64,000 nt of DNA from Oceaniglobus roseus (GTDB taxonomy: Bacteria; Pseudomonadota; Alphaproteobacteria; Rhodobacterales; Rhodobacteraceae): positions 1 to 64,000 of the forward strand of contig NZ_PNOS01000017.1 in assembly GCF_002869745.1 (NCBI RefSeq), read 5' to 3'. This document shows, in pieces, positions 15,962-25,297 of this stretch (the first letter of the stretch is position 1; every line of letters starts with the position of its first letter). The position numbers and the translations under genes are program-made. The notes below the pieces were generated by a model that made no database searches, had not been told where the DNA came from, and saw only the letters and a list, made by a program, of their open reading frames with translations.

Positions 15962-17500
15962 TCATCGCCCCTTGAAGAGCGTCCCGAAAATGCCGCGCAC
16001 GATCCGCCGTCCGGTGGTCCCGGTCAGCTCCTTCACCACCATCTTCGTCATCTGCTCGCCGAGGCTCGGCGGCGCCCGGCGGCTGCGGGGCTGCGCGCGC
16101 GAAGCGCCCGGATCGTAGCGGCGGGCGTTGCGGAACTCGCGCTCGCCCACCTCCTGCGCATCCGCCCTCGCCTCGGCCTCGGCCGCCGCCCTCGCCGCCG
16201 CCGCGGCGCGCGCCTGCAGGATCTCGAAGGCGCTCTCGCGATCCACCTCGGCCTCGTACTTCCCCGTCACCGGAGACCCGGCCATCACCTCGGCCCGCTG
16301 CATCTCGGAGATGGGCCCGAGCTGCGAGGACGGCGGGCGGATCAGCGTCCGCTGCACCACCCCCGGCGCACCCTTGCGCTCCAGCATCGAGGTCACGGCC
16401 TCCCCCGTCCCGACTTCGCGGATCGCCTCCTCGGTCGAGAAATCGGGGTTGTCGCGATAGGTCTGCGCGGCCTTCCGAAGGTCGCTCTGGTCCTTCGCGG
16501 TGAACGCCCGCAGCGCGTGCTGCACCCGGTTGCCGAGCTGGCCCAGCACGTCGTCGGGCACGTCGGCGGGGTTCTGGGTGACGAAGTAGACGCCCACCCC
16601 TTTCGAGCGGATCAGCCGCGCCACCTGCTCGACCTTGTCGACCAGCGCCTTCGGGGCGTCGTCGAACAGCAGGTGCGCCTCGTCGAAGAAGAAGACCAGC
16701 TTCGGCTTCTCCGGATCGCCGACCTCGGGCAGCTCCTCGAACAGCTCCGACAGCAGCCACAGCAGGAACGTCGCATAGAGCCGCGGCGCCTGCATCAGCC
16801 GCCCGGCATCCAGGATGTTGATCCGCCCCGCCCCGCTCTCATCCGTCAGCATCAGGTCCGACAGCGCCAGCGCGGGCTCCCCGAACAGCTCGGCCCCGCC
16901 CTCGTTCTCGAGCACCAGGAGGCGGCGCTGGATGGCGCCGATCGAGGCGGTCGAGACGTTGCCATAGCGCAGCGACAGGTCCTTCGCGTTCTCCCCCGCC
17001 CAGACCAGCAGAGCCTGCAGGTCCTTCAGGTCGAGCAGCGCCAGCTTCTCCTCGTCGGCGACGCGGAAGCAGATGTTGACGACGCCCTCCTGCGCCTCGG
17101 TCAGGTCCAGCATCCGCGAGATCAGGAGCGGCCCCATCTCGGCGACCGTGGTGCGCACCGGGTGGCCCGAGCGGCCGAAGAGATCCCAGAACGTCACCGG
17201 GAAGGCGCGGTAGGCGTAGTCGTGAAGCCCGATCTTCGCCGCGCGCGCCGCAAAGGCATCGTGCAGCTTGAACTCCACTGACCCCGCCCGGGCGAGCCCC
17301 GCGAGATCCCCCTTCACGTCCGAAAGCAACACCGGCACCCCCGCCGCCGAGAACCCCTCGGCCAGGATCTGCAGCGTCACCGTCTTGCCCGTGCCCGTGG
17401 CCCCCGCGATCAGCCCGTGGCGGTTGGCCTGGCCCAGAAGCAAGGTCTGCGGTTCGCCGTACTCCGGCCCGCCGCCGCCGATGAAGATGCTGTCCGTCAC
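15962..17500 (-). CDS. HerA-like bipolar helicase/ATPase (DUF853 family, YjgR type)
   Basis: 512 residues. Walker A is GATGTGKT (33-40), Walker B about 265-275 is [14 protein letters not shown], and [29 protein letters not shown] is the sensor/arginine-finger region of HerA/FtsK ATPases. The C-terminus is Ala/Arg-rich and ends with [12 protein letters not shown]. The family is cytosolic, with an uncharacterised DNA- or membrane-associated role. The start is GTG 17500 with GGAGGCAAGG just upstream. It is transcribed away from the IalB gene, and a CTCTGG-TG-CCAGAG dyad at 17544-17557 lies in its upstream region. Confidence 0.88.
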   Translation of the reverse strand: MTDSIFIGGGGPEYGEPQTLLLGQANRHGLIAGATGTGKTVTLQILAEGFSAAGVPVLLSDVKGDLAGLARAGSVEFKLHDAFAARAAKIGLHDYAYRAFPVTFWDLFGRSGHPVRTTVAEMGPLLISRMLDLTEAQEGVVNICFRVADEEKLALLDLKDLQALLVWAGENAKDLSLRYGNVSTASIGAIQRRLLVLENEGGAELFGEPALALSDLMLTDESGAGRINILDAGRLMQAPRLYATFLLWLLSELFEELPEVGDPEKPKLVFFFDEAHLLFDDAPKALVDKVEQVARLIRSKGVGVYFVTQNPADVPDDVLGQLGNRVQHALRAFTAKDQSDLRKAAQTYRDNPDFSTEEAIREVGTGEAVTSMLERKGAPGVVQRTLIRPPSSQLGPISEMQRAEVMAGSPVTGKYEAEVDRESAFEILQARAAAAARAAAEAEARADAQEVGEREFRNARRYDPGASRAQPRSRRAPPSLGEQMTKMVVKELTGTTGRRIVRGIFGTLFKGR

Positions 17501-17614
17501 GCCTTGCCTCCCCGAGCTTTCGGTTGAAAGTACAATATTAACGCTCTGGTGCCAGAGTGCTTTCACCGGCTTTCATCCATTGCGGACGGGTGCCGGTATC
17601 CTCCCTGTTGGACT

Positions 17615-17644
17615 GGCCGCGCCCTTTCGGGTGCGGCCCTTTTT
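17615..17644 (+). terminator. Terminator-like hairpin with T-run (first of a tandem pair)
   Basis: GGCCGCGCCC-TTTC-GGGTGCGGCC, a 10-bp stem with one G-U pair, is followed by CTTTTT. No plus-strand protein gene lies upstream within 1.8 kb, so the terminated transcript would be a small RNA or leader starting after about 17500. Confidence 0.6.
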
Positions 17645-17683
17645 CATGCCGCGGCAAAGCGGAAAATCTTGAAATTTTCCCTG

Positions 17684-17712
17684 TTGACGGGTGTGAGTGC
17701 TTCTCATAACGT
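17684..17712 (+). promoter_or_regulatory. Candidate promoter between the two tandem terminators
   Basis: TTGACG at 17684-17689 is followed after 17 bp by TAACGT (17707-17712); a 15-bp spacing to CATAAC is the alternative. It sits just after a GGAAAAT/ATTTTCC hairpin (17661-17680) and about 50 bp before the second terminator. The -10 match is weak. Confidence 0.35.
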
Positions 17713-17763
17713 CACGGCAATAGATAAGTCGGCCAGTCCGGCAGGGAGAGAAGACAGAGAGAA

Positions 17764-17787
17764 GGGCCCGTTCCGCGGGCCCTTTTT
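17764..17787 (+). terminator. Terminator-like hairpin with T-run (second of a tandem pair)
   Basis: GGGCCCG-TTCCG-CGGGCCC, a 7-bp perfect stem, is followed by TTTTT, then CATG. The tail (GGCCCTTTTTCATG) matches that of the first terminator. Either a short RNA from the candidate promoter ends here, or this is an attenuator in the leader of the IalB gene 100 bp downstream. Confidence 0.6.
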
Positions 17788-17890
17788 CATGTCCGGACGC
17801 AGCTCCGCCCATCGGAGAAAAGCCCCCCTGACACTGCCGCCGGTCCATGGTAAACGGCCCCGCAATACGAAGCCGAGCAATGGAACAGAC

Positions 17891-18601
17891 ATGCCCCATT
17901 TCCTGAGAAGCCTGAGCGCCGCCGCCCTGATCGCCGTCGGCGGCATCGCTTCGGCGCAGACCACGACCGAGCCCGCCACCCCGTCGACCGACACCGCCAC
18001 CCCCGCGCCCGAGGCCCCGGCCCAGACCGGCGACCAGGCGGCGGCTCCGGCGGGCGGCACGCAGCCGCCGGCCCAGCCCGGCGCCCCTGCCGACCTCGAC
18101 ATGGGCACCGAAGTGGGTGCCGAGAACGCCGAAGGCCCCGGTTCGACCTACGTGCAGGAAGAACACGGCGACTGGCAGGTGCGCTGCATCCGTGCGGGCG
18201 AGGGCCAGAAGGACCCCTGCCAGCTCTACCAGCTGCTCCAGGACGAGCAGGGCAACCCGGTGGCCGAGATCAGCATGTTCGCCCTGCCCGAAGGTCAGCA
18301 GGCTGCGGCCGGCGCCACCGTCATCACCCCGCTGGAAACGCTGCTGACCCAGCAGCTGACCCTTGCCGTCGATGGCGGCGCGACCAAGCGCTATCCCTAC
18401 ACCTTCTGCACCCCCACGGGCTGCTTCGCGCGCATCGGCTTCACCAATGCCGACGTCGCCGCCTTCAAGGCCGGCGCCAAGGCCACGGTCACGCTGGTGC
18501 CCGCCGCCGCCCCCGACCAGAAGGTGAACCTGACGGTGTCGCTCAGCGGCTTCACCGCGGGTTTCGAAGCGGTCAAGAAGATCAACGCCGAGGCCAACTG
18601 A
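17891..18601 (+). CDS. Invasion-associated locus B (IalB) family protein
   Basis: 236 residues: signal peptide (MPHFLRSLSAAALIAVGGIA, cleavage near SAQ), a Thr/Pro/Ala-rich linker to about residue 85, then the IalB domain. The domain contains EEHGDWQVRCIRAGEGQKDPCQLYQLL, SMFALPEG, PLETLLTQQLTLAVDGG, FCTPTGCFARIGFT, with four cysteines (two pairs) typical of the family. It is periplasmic. The Bartonella member is linked to erythrocyte invasion; in free-living relatives the role is unknown. The ATG 17891 start is set by the signal peptide. A strong terminator hairpin follows. Confidence 0.88.
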   Translation: MPHFLRSLSAAALIAVGGIASAQTTTEPATPSTDTATPAPEAPAQTGDQAAAPAGGTQPPAQPGAPADLDMGTEVGAENAEGPGSTYVQEEHGDWQVRCIRAGEGQKDPCQLYQLLQDEQGNPVAEISMFALPEGQQAAAGATVITPLETLLTQQLTLAVDGGATKRYPYTFCTPTGCFARIGFTNADVAAFKAGAKATVTLVPAAAPDQKVNLTVSLSGFTAGFEAVKKINAEAN

Positions 18602-18638
18602 GCCTCGCGCGCCGCCCCTGCGGCGCAGCAGATACGGC

Positions 18639-18668
18639 AACGGGCGGATCCCATGGGTCCGCCCGTTT
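18639..18668 (+). terminator. Terminator of the IalB-family gene
   Basis: A stem AACGGGCGGATCC/GGTCCGCCCGTT of about 13 bp (one G-U) with a short CAT loop, ending in TTTC, lies 38 bp after the stop. The T-run is short but the stem is very stable. Confidence 0.6.
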
Positions 18669-18708
18669 CGCATCCGGCCCCGCGTCGGGCGCTGGCCGTG
18701 GTCCGCGC

Positions 18709-19374
18709 TCAGTAATCCGAGACGAGGAGGTGCACAGGGTCCGTGTCCTCCTCCATGGTCGAGAAGCGGCCGATGTCCTGCTCGAACACGTTGTCGGTGC
18801 GGTCGTCGTTGACGGTCGAGACCTCGCCCACCAGGCAGTCGCCCCCCTCGGCCCAGAAGGCGTGCCAGACTCCGGGCATCAGCGTCACGCTTTCGCCCGG
18901 AGCGAGGCGCAGGTGGCCGCCCGCGGGCAGCGTCACCGGCATCCCGTCCGAAGGCACCGTGACCGGCGAGTCGCGGTCGATCCCTCCATCCGCAAGCGGT
19001 GCAAAGAGTTCGATGATCAGCGTGCCGCCGCCGCGGTTGATGATGTCCTCGGCCTTCACGTTATGGCGGTGCATGGGTGAGAGCTGGTTCTCGCGGGTGA
19101 TCATGATCTTCTCGGCATAGAGCATGCCGCGCCCCTGCCCCAGGTCGCCCACGTCGCCGTTCCTCGTGGTGAACAGGAACAGTCCCATCTCGTCGAACCG
19201 GCCCGCGCCATAGTCGGTGATGTCCCAGCCGAGGCCGCGCCTGTGGATGTCGCTGCCCGCCGCCTCGCGCATCCGCCCGGGCGTCCAGTAGGCGAAGGGC
19301 GGCAGGACGAAGCCGAAGGAGCGGATGAAGGCATCCCCCGCCAGCAGGATCTCGTTGACCTCGGACCGTTTCAT
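18709..19374 (-). CDS. D-lyxose isomerase (cupin-type aldose-ketose isomerase)
   Basis: 221 residues. The cupin metal site is visible as SPMHRHNVKAEDIINRGGGTLIIELF and GVWHAFWAEGGD; the N-terminus has FGFVLPPFAYWTP and GLGWDITDYGAG, both typical of the D-lyxose ketol-isomerase family (about 225 residues), which interconverts D-lyxose/D-xylulose and D-mannose/D-fructose. It is the last gene of the polyol operon, 59 bp after the mannitol-type dehydrogenase gene, where it would feed lyxose or mannose into the same ketose pool. The start is ATG 19374 after AGGAGAG. Confidence 0.87.
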   Translation of the reverse strand: MKRSEVNEILLAGDAFIRSFGFVLPPFAYWTPGRMREAAGSDIHRRGLGWDITDYGAGRFDEMGLFLFTTRNGDVGDLGQGRGMLYAEKIMITRENQLSPMHRHNVKAEDIINRGGGTLIIELFAPLADGGIDRDSPVTVPSDGMPVTLPAGGHLRLAPGESVTLMPGVWHAFWAEGGDCLVGEVSTVNDDRTDNVFEQDIGRFSTMEEDTDPVHLLVSDY

Positions 19375-19433
19375 CGCGCGCTCTCCTCTTGCTGCCGGGC
19401 GACCCAACCGCAGATCGCCCGCCCCCGCAACCC

Positions 19434-20897
19434 TCAGCCCGCGTAGACGCGCACCGTCTCGCGCACCCCGTCCTGCCAGAGCCGCCGCAGCGATGCCGAG
19501 AAGGCCTCGACGAAACGGGGCGCCGCGGCCAGGTCGCCGAAGACGTCCGAGAGCGCCAGGAACGCCGCCGGATCCTCCTTCGCCGCGAGCGCCGCCGCCT
19601 GCAGCTGTTTCGCCCGCTCGTCCTCCAGCGTGATGCCGCTGGCCGGGTCCGCCGTCTCGGCGCAGTAGCGGCACCAGAGCGCGACCTCCAGCCCCAGCCC
19701 ATCGACCGGCAGGGCCTTCGCCAGCGCATCGCGCACCGTGGGCAGGACGAACTTCGGCTGCCGGTTCGACCCGTCAAGGCAGAGCCGCGGGATCGTGTCG
19801 CCGACCGCCGCGTTGCTGAACCGCTCGGCGCATTTGCTGAGGTACGCCTCGTAATCCACGCCGGGGATCGGCGAAAGCGTCGGGATCGCCTCACGCCGGA
19901 TCAGCGCCAGCAGGAAATCCCGCACCTCCGCGTCGCCCATGGCGTCGTGCACGAAGTGATGGCCGAGCAGCGCGCCGACATAGGCGATCGCGGCGTGGCC
20001 TGCGTTCAGGATCCTGAGCTTCATCAGCTCGTAGGGCACCACATCGTCGACGAACTCGACCCCGACCTCCTCCAGCGCCGGGCGGCCCTGGGGGAACCTG
20101 TCCTCCAGCACCCACTGGTGGAACGGCTCGCAGATCACAGGGGCGGCGTCGGCGATGCCGAACTTCTCCGCCACCATGTCGCGCTCGCGCTGCGTGGTCG
20201 CCGGGGTGATGCAGTCGACCATGCCGCAGGGGAAGGCGACGTTCTCCTCGATCCAGTCGGCCAGGCCCGGGTCGCTTTCCCGCGCGAGGCCCAGCACCGC
20301 CTGCCGCGCGACATGGCCGTTCTCCGGCAGGTTGTCGCAGGAGAGCACGGTGAAGGGCGCGGCGCCCGCGTCGCGCCGCGCCTTCAGCGCCTTGATCAGC
20401 ACCCCGAACACCGTCTGCGGCGCCTCCGGGTTGGCGGCGTCGGCGCGGATGTCGGGATGATCGCCCTGGAACCCACCGGCCGCGTTCAGGAAATAGCCCC
20501 CCTCGGTCACGGTGAGCGAGACGATGCGGATCGCCGGATCCTCCAGCCGCGCGACGATGGCGGCGGGGTCCACCGGCAGGAAATCCACCATCGCCCCCGT
20601 CACTTCGGCCGACAGCCCCTCGGGGTCCAGCTGCACCACGGTCGAGAGCCAGTCCTGCGGCTCCAGCCGGTCCCGCATCGCCTGGTCGAAATGCTTGATC
20701 CCCGCGCCGATCAGCGCCCAGTCGTGGCCCTTCCCGGTGTTGAACAGGCGGTGGAGATACCAGGCCTGGTGGGCACGGTGAAAGTTGCCGACACCGATGT
20801 GCAGGATCCCGGGCGTCAGCGCGGCGCGGTCATAGGCGGGGCCTTCCACGCCGTCGGGCAGCTTCGTCAGGGCTTCGGAATTGAGGGACAAGGGCAC
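19434..20897 (-). CDS. mtlK: Mannitol 2-dehydrogenase family polyol dehydrogenase
   Basis: 487 residues of the long-chain mannitol dehydrogenase family. Visible: the NAD-binding start ILHIGVGNFHRAHQAWYLHRL, the substrate-pocket EPFHQWVLEDRFPQGRPALEEVG, and the catalytic motif KLRILNAGHAAIAYVG with Lys, Asn and His. The family oxidises D-mannitol to D-fructose and often D-arabitol to D-xylulose with NAD. Its place behind smoEFGK matches the polyol operon of Rhodobacter sphaeroides. GTG 20897 is chosen because GAAGGAG lies 7 bases upstream; an upstream GTG at 20918 overlaps that ribosome site. Confidence 0.9.
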   Translation of the reverse strand: MPLSLNSEALTKLPDGVEGPAYDRAALTPGILHIGVGNFHRAHQAWYLHRLFNTGKGHDWALIGAGIKHFDQAMRDRLEPQDWLSTVVQLDPEGLSAEVTGAMVDFLPVDPAAIVARLEDPAIRIVSLTVTEGGYFLNAAGGFQGDHPDIRADAANPEAPQTVFGVLIKALKARRDAGAAPFTVLSCDNLPENGHVARQAVLGLARESDPGLADWIEENVAFPCGMVDCITPATTQRERDMVAEKFGIADAAPVICEPFHQWVLEDRFPQGRPALEEVGVEFVDDVVPYELMKLRILNAGHAAIAYVGALLGHHFVHDAMGDAEVRDFLLALIRREAIPTLSPIPGVDYEAYLSKCAERFSNAAVGDTIPRLCLDGSNRQPKFVLPTVRDALAKALPVDGLGLEVALWCRYCAETADPASGITLEDERAKQLQAAALAAKEDPAAFLALSDVFGDLAAAPRFVEAFSASLRRLWQDGVRETVRVYAG

Positions 20898-21006
20898 GGG
20901 ATGGCTCCTTCGTTTCACGGGATGGGACCGCCGCGGCGATGCGGCGGAGTCGGTGCCGCCCTCGCCCGGCGGGCCGGGCGGCAGGAAGCGCGGGCGGCAG
21001 GGAGGC

Positions 21007-22023
21007 TCAGGTGATCCTGAGGCCCTTGTCGTCGAACCGGTGCAGCCGCTCCATGTCCGGCGTCAGCCAGATCGTGTCGCCGTGGCGGGCGTCCATCTCG
21101 CCGTCGCAGCGCACGGTGACCATGTCCTCTTCTCCGACGGCAAGGCCGGTGTCGTGGACGTGGATGAAGGTGTCCGAGCCCAGATGCTCGGACACGCCCA
21201 CCCGGCCCTTCCAGACCCCGCTCTCCTTGCTGGCCTTCAGATGCTCGGGGCGGATGCCGATGTGCTTCGCGTCGTGCTTCGCCGCCTCGGCGCCCGAGAT
21301 CAGGTTCATCTTCGGCGAGCCGATGAAGCCCGCGACGAACAGGTTCCTCGGCTTGTGGTAAAGTTCGAGCGGCGAGCCCACCTGCTCGATGTTGCCGGCC
21401 CTCAGCACGACGATCTTGTCGGCCATGGTCATCGCCTCGACCTGGTCGTGGGTGACGTAGATCATCGTCGTTTTCAGCCGCTCGTGCAGCTCGGAAATCT
21501 CCAGCCGCATCCCGACACGAAGCGCCGCGTCGAGGTTCGACAGCGGCTCGTCGAACAGGAACGCCGCCGGTTCGCGCACGATGGCCCGCCCGATGGCGAC
21601 CCGCTGGCGCTGCCCGCCCGAAAGCTGCCCCGGCCTGCGGTCGAGGTAGTCGGTCAGGTTCAGAACCTTCGCCGCCGCCTCCACCTTGCGGTCCTGCTCG
21701 GCCTTGTCGAGCCCCGCCATGCGAAGCGGAAAGGCGATGTTCTTCCTCACCGACATGTGCGGGTACAGCGCATAGGACTGGAACACCATCGCCAGCCCGC
21801 GCTTGGCGGGCGGCAGTTCGGTCGCGTTGCGGTCGTCGATCCGGATCTCGCCCGAGGTGACATCCTCGAGCCCAGCGATCAGCCGCAACAGCGTGGACTT
21901 GCCGCAACCGGAGGGGCCGACGAAGACCACGAATTCGCCTTCCCGGATGTCGAGGTCCAGCGGCGGGATGACCTGCACGTCGCCGAAGCTCTTGGTGACC
22001 TTGCTGAGAGTGATGTTGCCCAT
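21007..22023 (-). CDS. smoK: Polyol ABC importer, ATP-binding protein SmoK
   Basis: 338 residues, MalK/UgpC type. Walker A is GPSGCGKST (36-44), signature LSGGQRQR (134-141), Walker B FLFDEP (155-160), and a C-terminal TOBE-like regulatory domain carries GIRPEHL. It energises uptake of sorbitol/mannitol-type polyols with SmoE, SmoF and SmoG. The ATG follows the smoG stop after one base, so the two are coupled. MalK-type ATPases are shared between importers in some bacteria; here the full set is present. Confidence 0.92.
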   Translation of the reverse strand: MGNITLSKVTKSFGDVQVIPPLDLDIREGEFVVFVGPSGCGKSTLLRLIAGLEDVTSGEIRIDDRNATELPPAKRGLAMVFQSYALYPHMSVRKNIAFPLRMAGLDKAEQDRKVEAAAKVLNLTDYLDRRPGQLSGGQRQRVAIGRAIVREPAAFLFDEPLSNLDAALRVGMRLEISELHERLKTTMIYVTHDQVEAMTMADKIVVLRAGNIEQVGSPLELYHKPRNLFVAGFIGSPKMNLISGAEAAKHDAKHIGIRPEHLKASKESGVWKGRVGVSEHLGSDTFIHVHDTGLAVGEEDMVTVRCDGEMDARHGDTIWLTPDMERLHRFDDKGLRIT

Positions 22024-22024
22024 G

Positions 22025-22855
22025 TTATTTCACGGCTCCGAAAGTGAGGCCCCGGACAAGCTGCTTCTGCGAGAACCAGCCGAGGATCAGGATGGGGGCG
22101 ATGGCCATGGTGCTGGCCGCCGAAAGCTTGGCATAGAACAGCCCCTCGGGGGACGAGTAGGACGCGATGAACGCGGTCAGCGGCGCCGCCTTGGCGGCCG
22201 TCAGGTTCAGCGTCCAGAACGCCTCGTTCCAGGCAAGGATGACGTTCAGAAGCAGCGTCGAGGCGATGCCGGGAACGGCCATGGGCGTCAGGATGTAGAG
22301 GATCTCCTCCTTCAGCATCGCGCCGTCCATCCGGCAGGCTTCCAGGATCTCGCCCGGGATCTCCTTGAAGTAGGTGTAGAGCATCCAGACGATGATCGGC
22401 AGGTTGATGAGCGTCAGCACCCCGACAAGCCCGATGCGCGTGTCCAGAAGCCCGGTATCGCGGAACAGCAGGTAGATCGGGATCAGCACCCCCACCGGCG
22501 GCAGCATCTTGGTGGAGAGCATCCACATCAGCACGTCCTTGGTCCGCTTGCCCGGCACGAAGGCCATGGCCCAGGCGGCCGGCACCGCGATGATCAGCCC
22601 CAGCACGGTCGAGCCGACCGAGATGATGACCGAGTTCCAGAAGTGCCGGAAATAGTCCGACCGCGCCTGCACCTCGCCGTAGTTCTCGGTCGTCCAGTCG
22701 AAGAACAGGAACGACGGGGGCGAGGCTATGGCCTCGGCCTCGGTCTTGAACGAGGTGAGGATGGTCCAGAGGATCGGGAAGAAGATCACGATCCCGATCA
22801 CCCAGGCCACCACGGTGACCAGCGCCTTCCTCTGCGTCGAAACGGCCCGTGCCAT
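22025..22855 (-). CDS. smoG: Polyol ABC importer, permease SmoG
   Basis: 276 residues, six membrane helices, MalG type, starting [28 protein letters not shown]. The EAA loop that contacts the ATPase is [26 protein letters not shown]. It forms the inner-membrane channel with SmoF. A 126-bp gap with a palindromic repeat separates it from smoF, longer than usual for two subunits of one channel. Confidence 0.9.
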   Translation of the reverse strand: MARAVSTQRKALVTVVAWVIGIVIFFPILWTILTSFKTEAEAIASPPSFLFFDWTTENYGEVQARSDYFRHFWNSVIISVGSTVLGLIIAVPAAWAMAFVPGKRTKDVLMWMLSTKMLPPVGVLIPIYLLFRDTGLLDTRIGLVGVLTLINLPIIVWMLYTYFKEIPGEILEACRMDGAMLKEEILYILTPMAVPGIASTLLLNVILAWNEAFWTLNLTAAKAAPLTAFIASYSSPEGLFYAKLSAASTMAIAPILILGWFSQKQLVRGLTFGAVK

Positions 22856-22909
22856 CAGCCGACCCTCCGTTTGAAAACTAGTCCCATCGGGCTCCGCCCG
22901 TTCCCGGCT

Positions 22910-22959
22910 GAAACGCTCCCCCGGAGCGTTTCCGGGACGCCGTGAACCCCCCGCCGGAG
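22910..22959. repeat. Palindromic element inside the polyol operon
   Basis: GAAACGCTCC-CCC-GGAGCGTTTC (22910-22932), a perfect 10-bp stem, is followed by a second imperfect dyad built on GGACGCC and GGCGTCC. The architecture (two adjoining hairpins) resembles the paired palindromes at 15.8 kb but with unrelated arms. It sits between smoF and smoG and may stabilise or partly terminate the transcript. Confidence 0.6.
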
Positions 22960-22981
22960 GCGTCCGGCGCGCGCCGCAAGC

Positions 22982-23854
22982 TCAGGCATCGAGGTTCTTC
23001 CCGATCATCCGCATCAGGAAGATCGCGACGATGTTCGCCAGGATCACCGCCACGATGCCGCCCGCCGACCCGAGCCCCACGTCGAACTGCAACAGCGACT
23101 GCGCGTAGACGAGGTAGGTCAGGTTGGTCGAGGCGAGGCCGGGTCCGCCGTTCGTCGTCACCAGGATCTCGGCGAAGATCGACAGCAGGAAGATTGTCTG
23201 GATCAGGATCACCACGGTGATCGCCCGCGCGAGGTGGGGCAGCATGATGAAGAAGAACTTCGAGAAGAAGCCCGCCCCGTCCATTTCCGCCGCCTCCAGC
23301 TGTTCGCTGTCCAGCGACTGCAGCGCGGTCAGCAGGATCAGCGTCGCGAAGGGCAGCCATTGCCAGGAGACGATCAGGATGATCGAGGCCAGCGGCGCCT
23401 GGGCGAGGAAGTCGAAGGGCTGCAATCCGACCGCCTTGAACAGGTAGGCGAAAAGCCCGTTCACCGGGTTCATGAACATGTTCTTCCAGACCAGCGCCGA
23501 CACGGTCGGCATCACGAAGAACGGCGCGATCACCAGGATCCGCACGATCCCCTGCCCCCAGAACGGCTGGTCGAGGAGCAGCCCGAGGAGGATGCCGCCG
23601 ACCACCGTGATGACCAGCACGCCGCCCACCAGAAGCAGGGTGTTGACCAGCGCCGTGGTGAAGGCGGGATCGGTCAGGAAGTAGTGGTAGTTCTCCCAGC
23701 CGACGAAGGGATTGGCGCCCGGCATCAGCAGGTTGTAGCGGAGCGTGGAGAAATAGAGCGTCATCGCCAGCGGCACGATCATCCATGCGAGAAGCAGGAG
23801 AACGGCCGGGGAAATCATCAACCGTGCCGCCGCACGGGAATGCTGCGTCGCCAT
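22982..23854 (-). CDS. smoF: Polyol ABC importer, permease SmoF
   Basis: 290 residues, six membrane helices, MalF type without the large periplasmic loop, with the EAA loop AAEMDGAGFFSKFFFIMLPHLARAI and an N-terminus LMISPAVLLLLAWMIVPLAMTLYFS. It partners SmoG. The start is ATG 23854; a GTG three codons upstream is possible. It follows smoE after 77 bp that contain a stem-loop. Confidence 0.9.
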   Translation of the reverse strand: MATQHSRAAARLMISPAVLLLLAWMIVPLAMTLYFSTLRYNLLMPGANPFVGWENYHYFLTDPAFTTALVNTLLLVGGVLVITVVGGILLGLLLDQPFWGQGIVRILVIAPFFVMPTVSALVWKNMFMNPVNGLFAYLFKAVGLQPFDFLAQAPLASIILIVSWQWLPFATLILLTALQSLDSEQLEAAEMDGAGFFSKFFFIMLPHLARAITVVILIQTIFLLSIFAEILVTTNGGPGLASTNLTYLVYAQSLLQFDVGLGSAGGIVAVILANIVAIFLMRMIGKNLDA

Positions 23855-23888
23855 CGGAGCCACCCAGGAATTGCAGGAGAGGGATGGA

Positions 23889-23915
23889 ACCGGCCCGCCC
23901 GAAAGTCGGGCCGGT
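23889..23915 (-). other. Stem-loop between smoE and smoF
   Basis: ACCGGCCC/GGGCCGGT, an 8-bp stem 17 bp after the smoE stop, with an alternative inner hairpin CCCGA-AAG-TCGGG. No U-run. The position fits an mRNA-stabilising element that keeps the binding protein more abundant than the permeases. Confidence 0.5.
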
Positions 23916-23931
23916 CCACGGGGAGGAGAGG

Positions 23932-25251
23932 TTACTTGATGTAACCGGCCCGCTTCATTTCCCGCTCGGTCAGCGCCTGCGAGGCCGCCAGCGCGTCATC
24001 CGCCGAGGTGGTGCCGGCCAGCGCCGCCGAGAACTGCTGGCCCGTCGCCGTGGCGATGCCCTGGAACTCGGGGATCGCGACGAACTGCACGCCGGTATAG
24101 GGCACCGGGTCGACCGTCGGGTTCGTCGGGTCGGCCGCGTTGATCGACTCCAGCGTCATCTCGGCGAACGGCACCTTCTGGTACTCGGGGTTCTCGTACA
24201 GCGACTTGCGGGTGCCCGGCGGAACGTTCGCCCAGCCTTCCTTCTCGGCCACCATCTCGAGGTACTGCTTCGAGGTCGCCCAGTCGATGAACTTCTTCGC
24301 CGCGTCCTCGGCGTCGGTGCCTGCCGGGATCGCCAACGACCAGGCCCAGAGCCAGTTCGACCGCTTGCCGAGCCCCTTGTCGGGCGCCAGCGCGAAGCCG
24401 ACGCTGTCGGCCACTTCGCTGTCGTTCGGGTTGGTCACGAAGGAGGCGGCGACGGTGGCGTCGATCCACATGCCGCACTTGCCCTGCTGGAACAGCGCCA
24501 GGTTCTCGTTGAAGCCGTTCGAGGACGCGCCCGGAGGACCGTAGTTGTTCATCAGGTCGAGGTAGAAGTCGATCGTCTCCTTCCACTCGGGGCTGTCGAA
24601 CTGCGGGTTCCAGTTCTCGTCGAACCAGCGCGCGCCGAAGCTGTTGGACATGGCGGTGAGGAAGGCCATGTTCTCGCCCCAGCCGGCCTTGCCGCGCAGG
24701 CAGATGCCGTAGACCTCGTTCTCCTTGTCGGTCATGGCCTCGGCGGCCTTCTTGATGTCGTCCCAGGTGGGCTCGGCCGGCATTTCCATGCCTGCCTTCT
24801 CCATCAGGTCGGTGCGGTACATCACCATCGAGGACTCGCCGTAGAACGGCGCGGCGTAAAGCTCGCCGTCGACGGTCAGGCCGCCGCGGATCGCGGGCAG
24901 CAGGTCGTCCACGTCATAGCTGTCGGGCAGGTCGTTCAGCGAGACGAGCCAGCCCTGCTTGCCCCAGATCGGAACCTCGTAGGTGCCGATGGTCATCACG
25001 TCGTACTGGCCGCCCTTGGTGGCGACGTCGGTGGTGACGCGCTGACGCAGCACGTTCTCTTCCAGAACCACCCACTCGAGCTTGATGCCCGGGTTCTTCT
25101 CCTCGAAGTCCGAGGACAGCTTCTGCATCCGCACCATGTCGCCGTTGTTCACGGTGGCGATGGTGAGCGTCGTGTCCTGCGCGAATGCCGCAGTCGCCGC
25201 GAGGGTGCAAAGAGCCGTAGCGCCGAACAGGGCGCGGTTCAGTCTTTTCAT
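23932..25251 (-). CDS. smoE: Polyol ABC importer, periplasmic binding protein SmoE
   Basis: 439 residues with signal peptide (MKRLNRALFGATALCTLAATAAFA). Family 1 solute-binding protein: LTIATVNNGDMVRMQKLSSDFEEKNPGI, QYDVMTIGTYEVPIWGKQGWLVSL, ENLALFQQGKCGMWIDATVAASFV. This sequence type is the sorbitol/mannitol-binding SmoE of Rhodobacter rather than a maltose binder. The ATG is set by GGGAGGATTAC and the signal peptide. It is the first gene of the transport operon, downstream of the SorC-type regulator. Confidence 0.9.
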   Translation of the reverse strand: MKRLNRALFGATALCTLAATAAFAQDTTLTIATVNNGDMVRMQKLSSDFEEKNPGIKLEWVVLEENVLRQRVTTDVATKGGQYDVMTIGTYEVPIWGKQGWLVSLNDLPDSYDVDDLLPAIRGGLTVDGELYAAPFYGESSMVMYRTDLMEKAGMEMPAEPTWDDIKKAAEAMTDKENEVYGICLRGKAGWGENMAFLTAMSNSFGARWFDENWNPQFDSPEWKETIDFYLDLMNNYGPPGASSNGFNENLALFQQGKCGMWIDATVAASFVTNPNDSEVADSVGFALAPDKGLGKRSNWLWAWSLAIPAGTDAEDAAKKFIDWATSKQYLEMVAEKEGWANVPPGTRKSLYENPEYQKVPFAEMTLESINAADPTNPTVDPVPYTGVQFVAIPEFQGIATATGQQFSAALAGTTSADDALAASQALTEREMKRAGYIK

Positions 25252-25297
25252 GTAATCCTCCCAATGCCCGATCCGGGCAAAAGCCATTTCGGTGGGC

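Larger units (their letters stand above)
17501..17890. other. 390-bp non-coding region upstream of the IalB gene: two terminators, candidate small RNAs
   Basis: The divergent gap between the HerA-like and IalB-like genes. It contains a dyad (17544-17557), two plus-strand terminator hairpins, an AT-rich hairpin and one candidate promoter. No open frame with a ribosome site is visible. Two short tandem transcripts are the simplest reading. Confidence 0.45.

Noticed and set aside
23932-25251. Binding protein as the sulfoquinovosyl-glycerol receptor that would complete a sulfoquinovose locus
   Set aside because: Sequence and operon match the sorbitol/mannitol SmoE system; the shared gene name smo is a coincidence of nomenclature.
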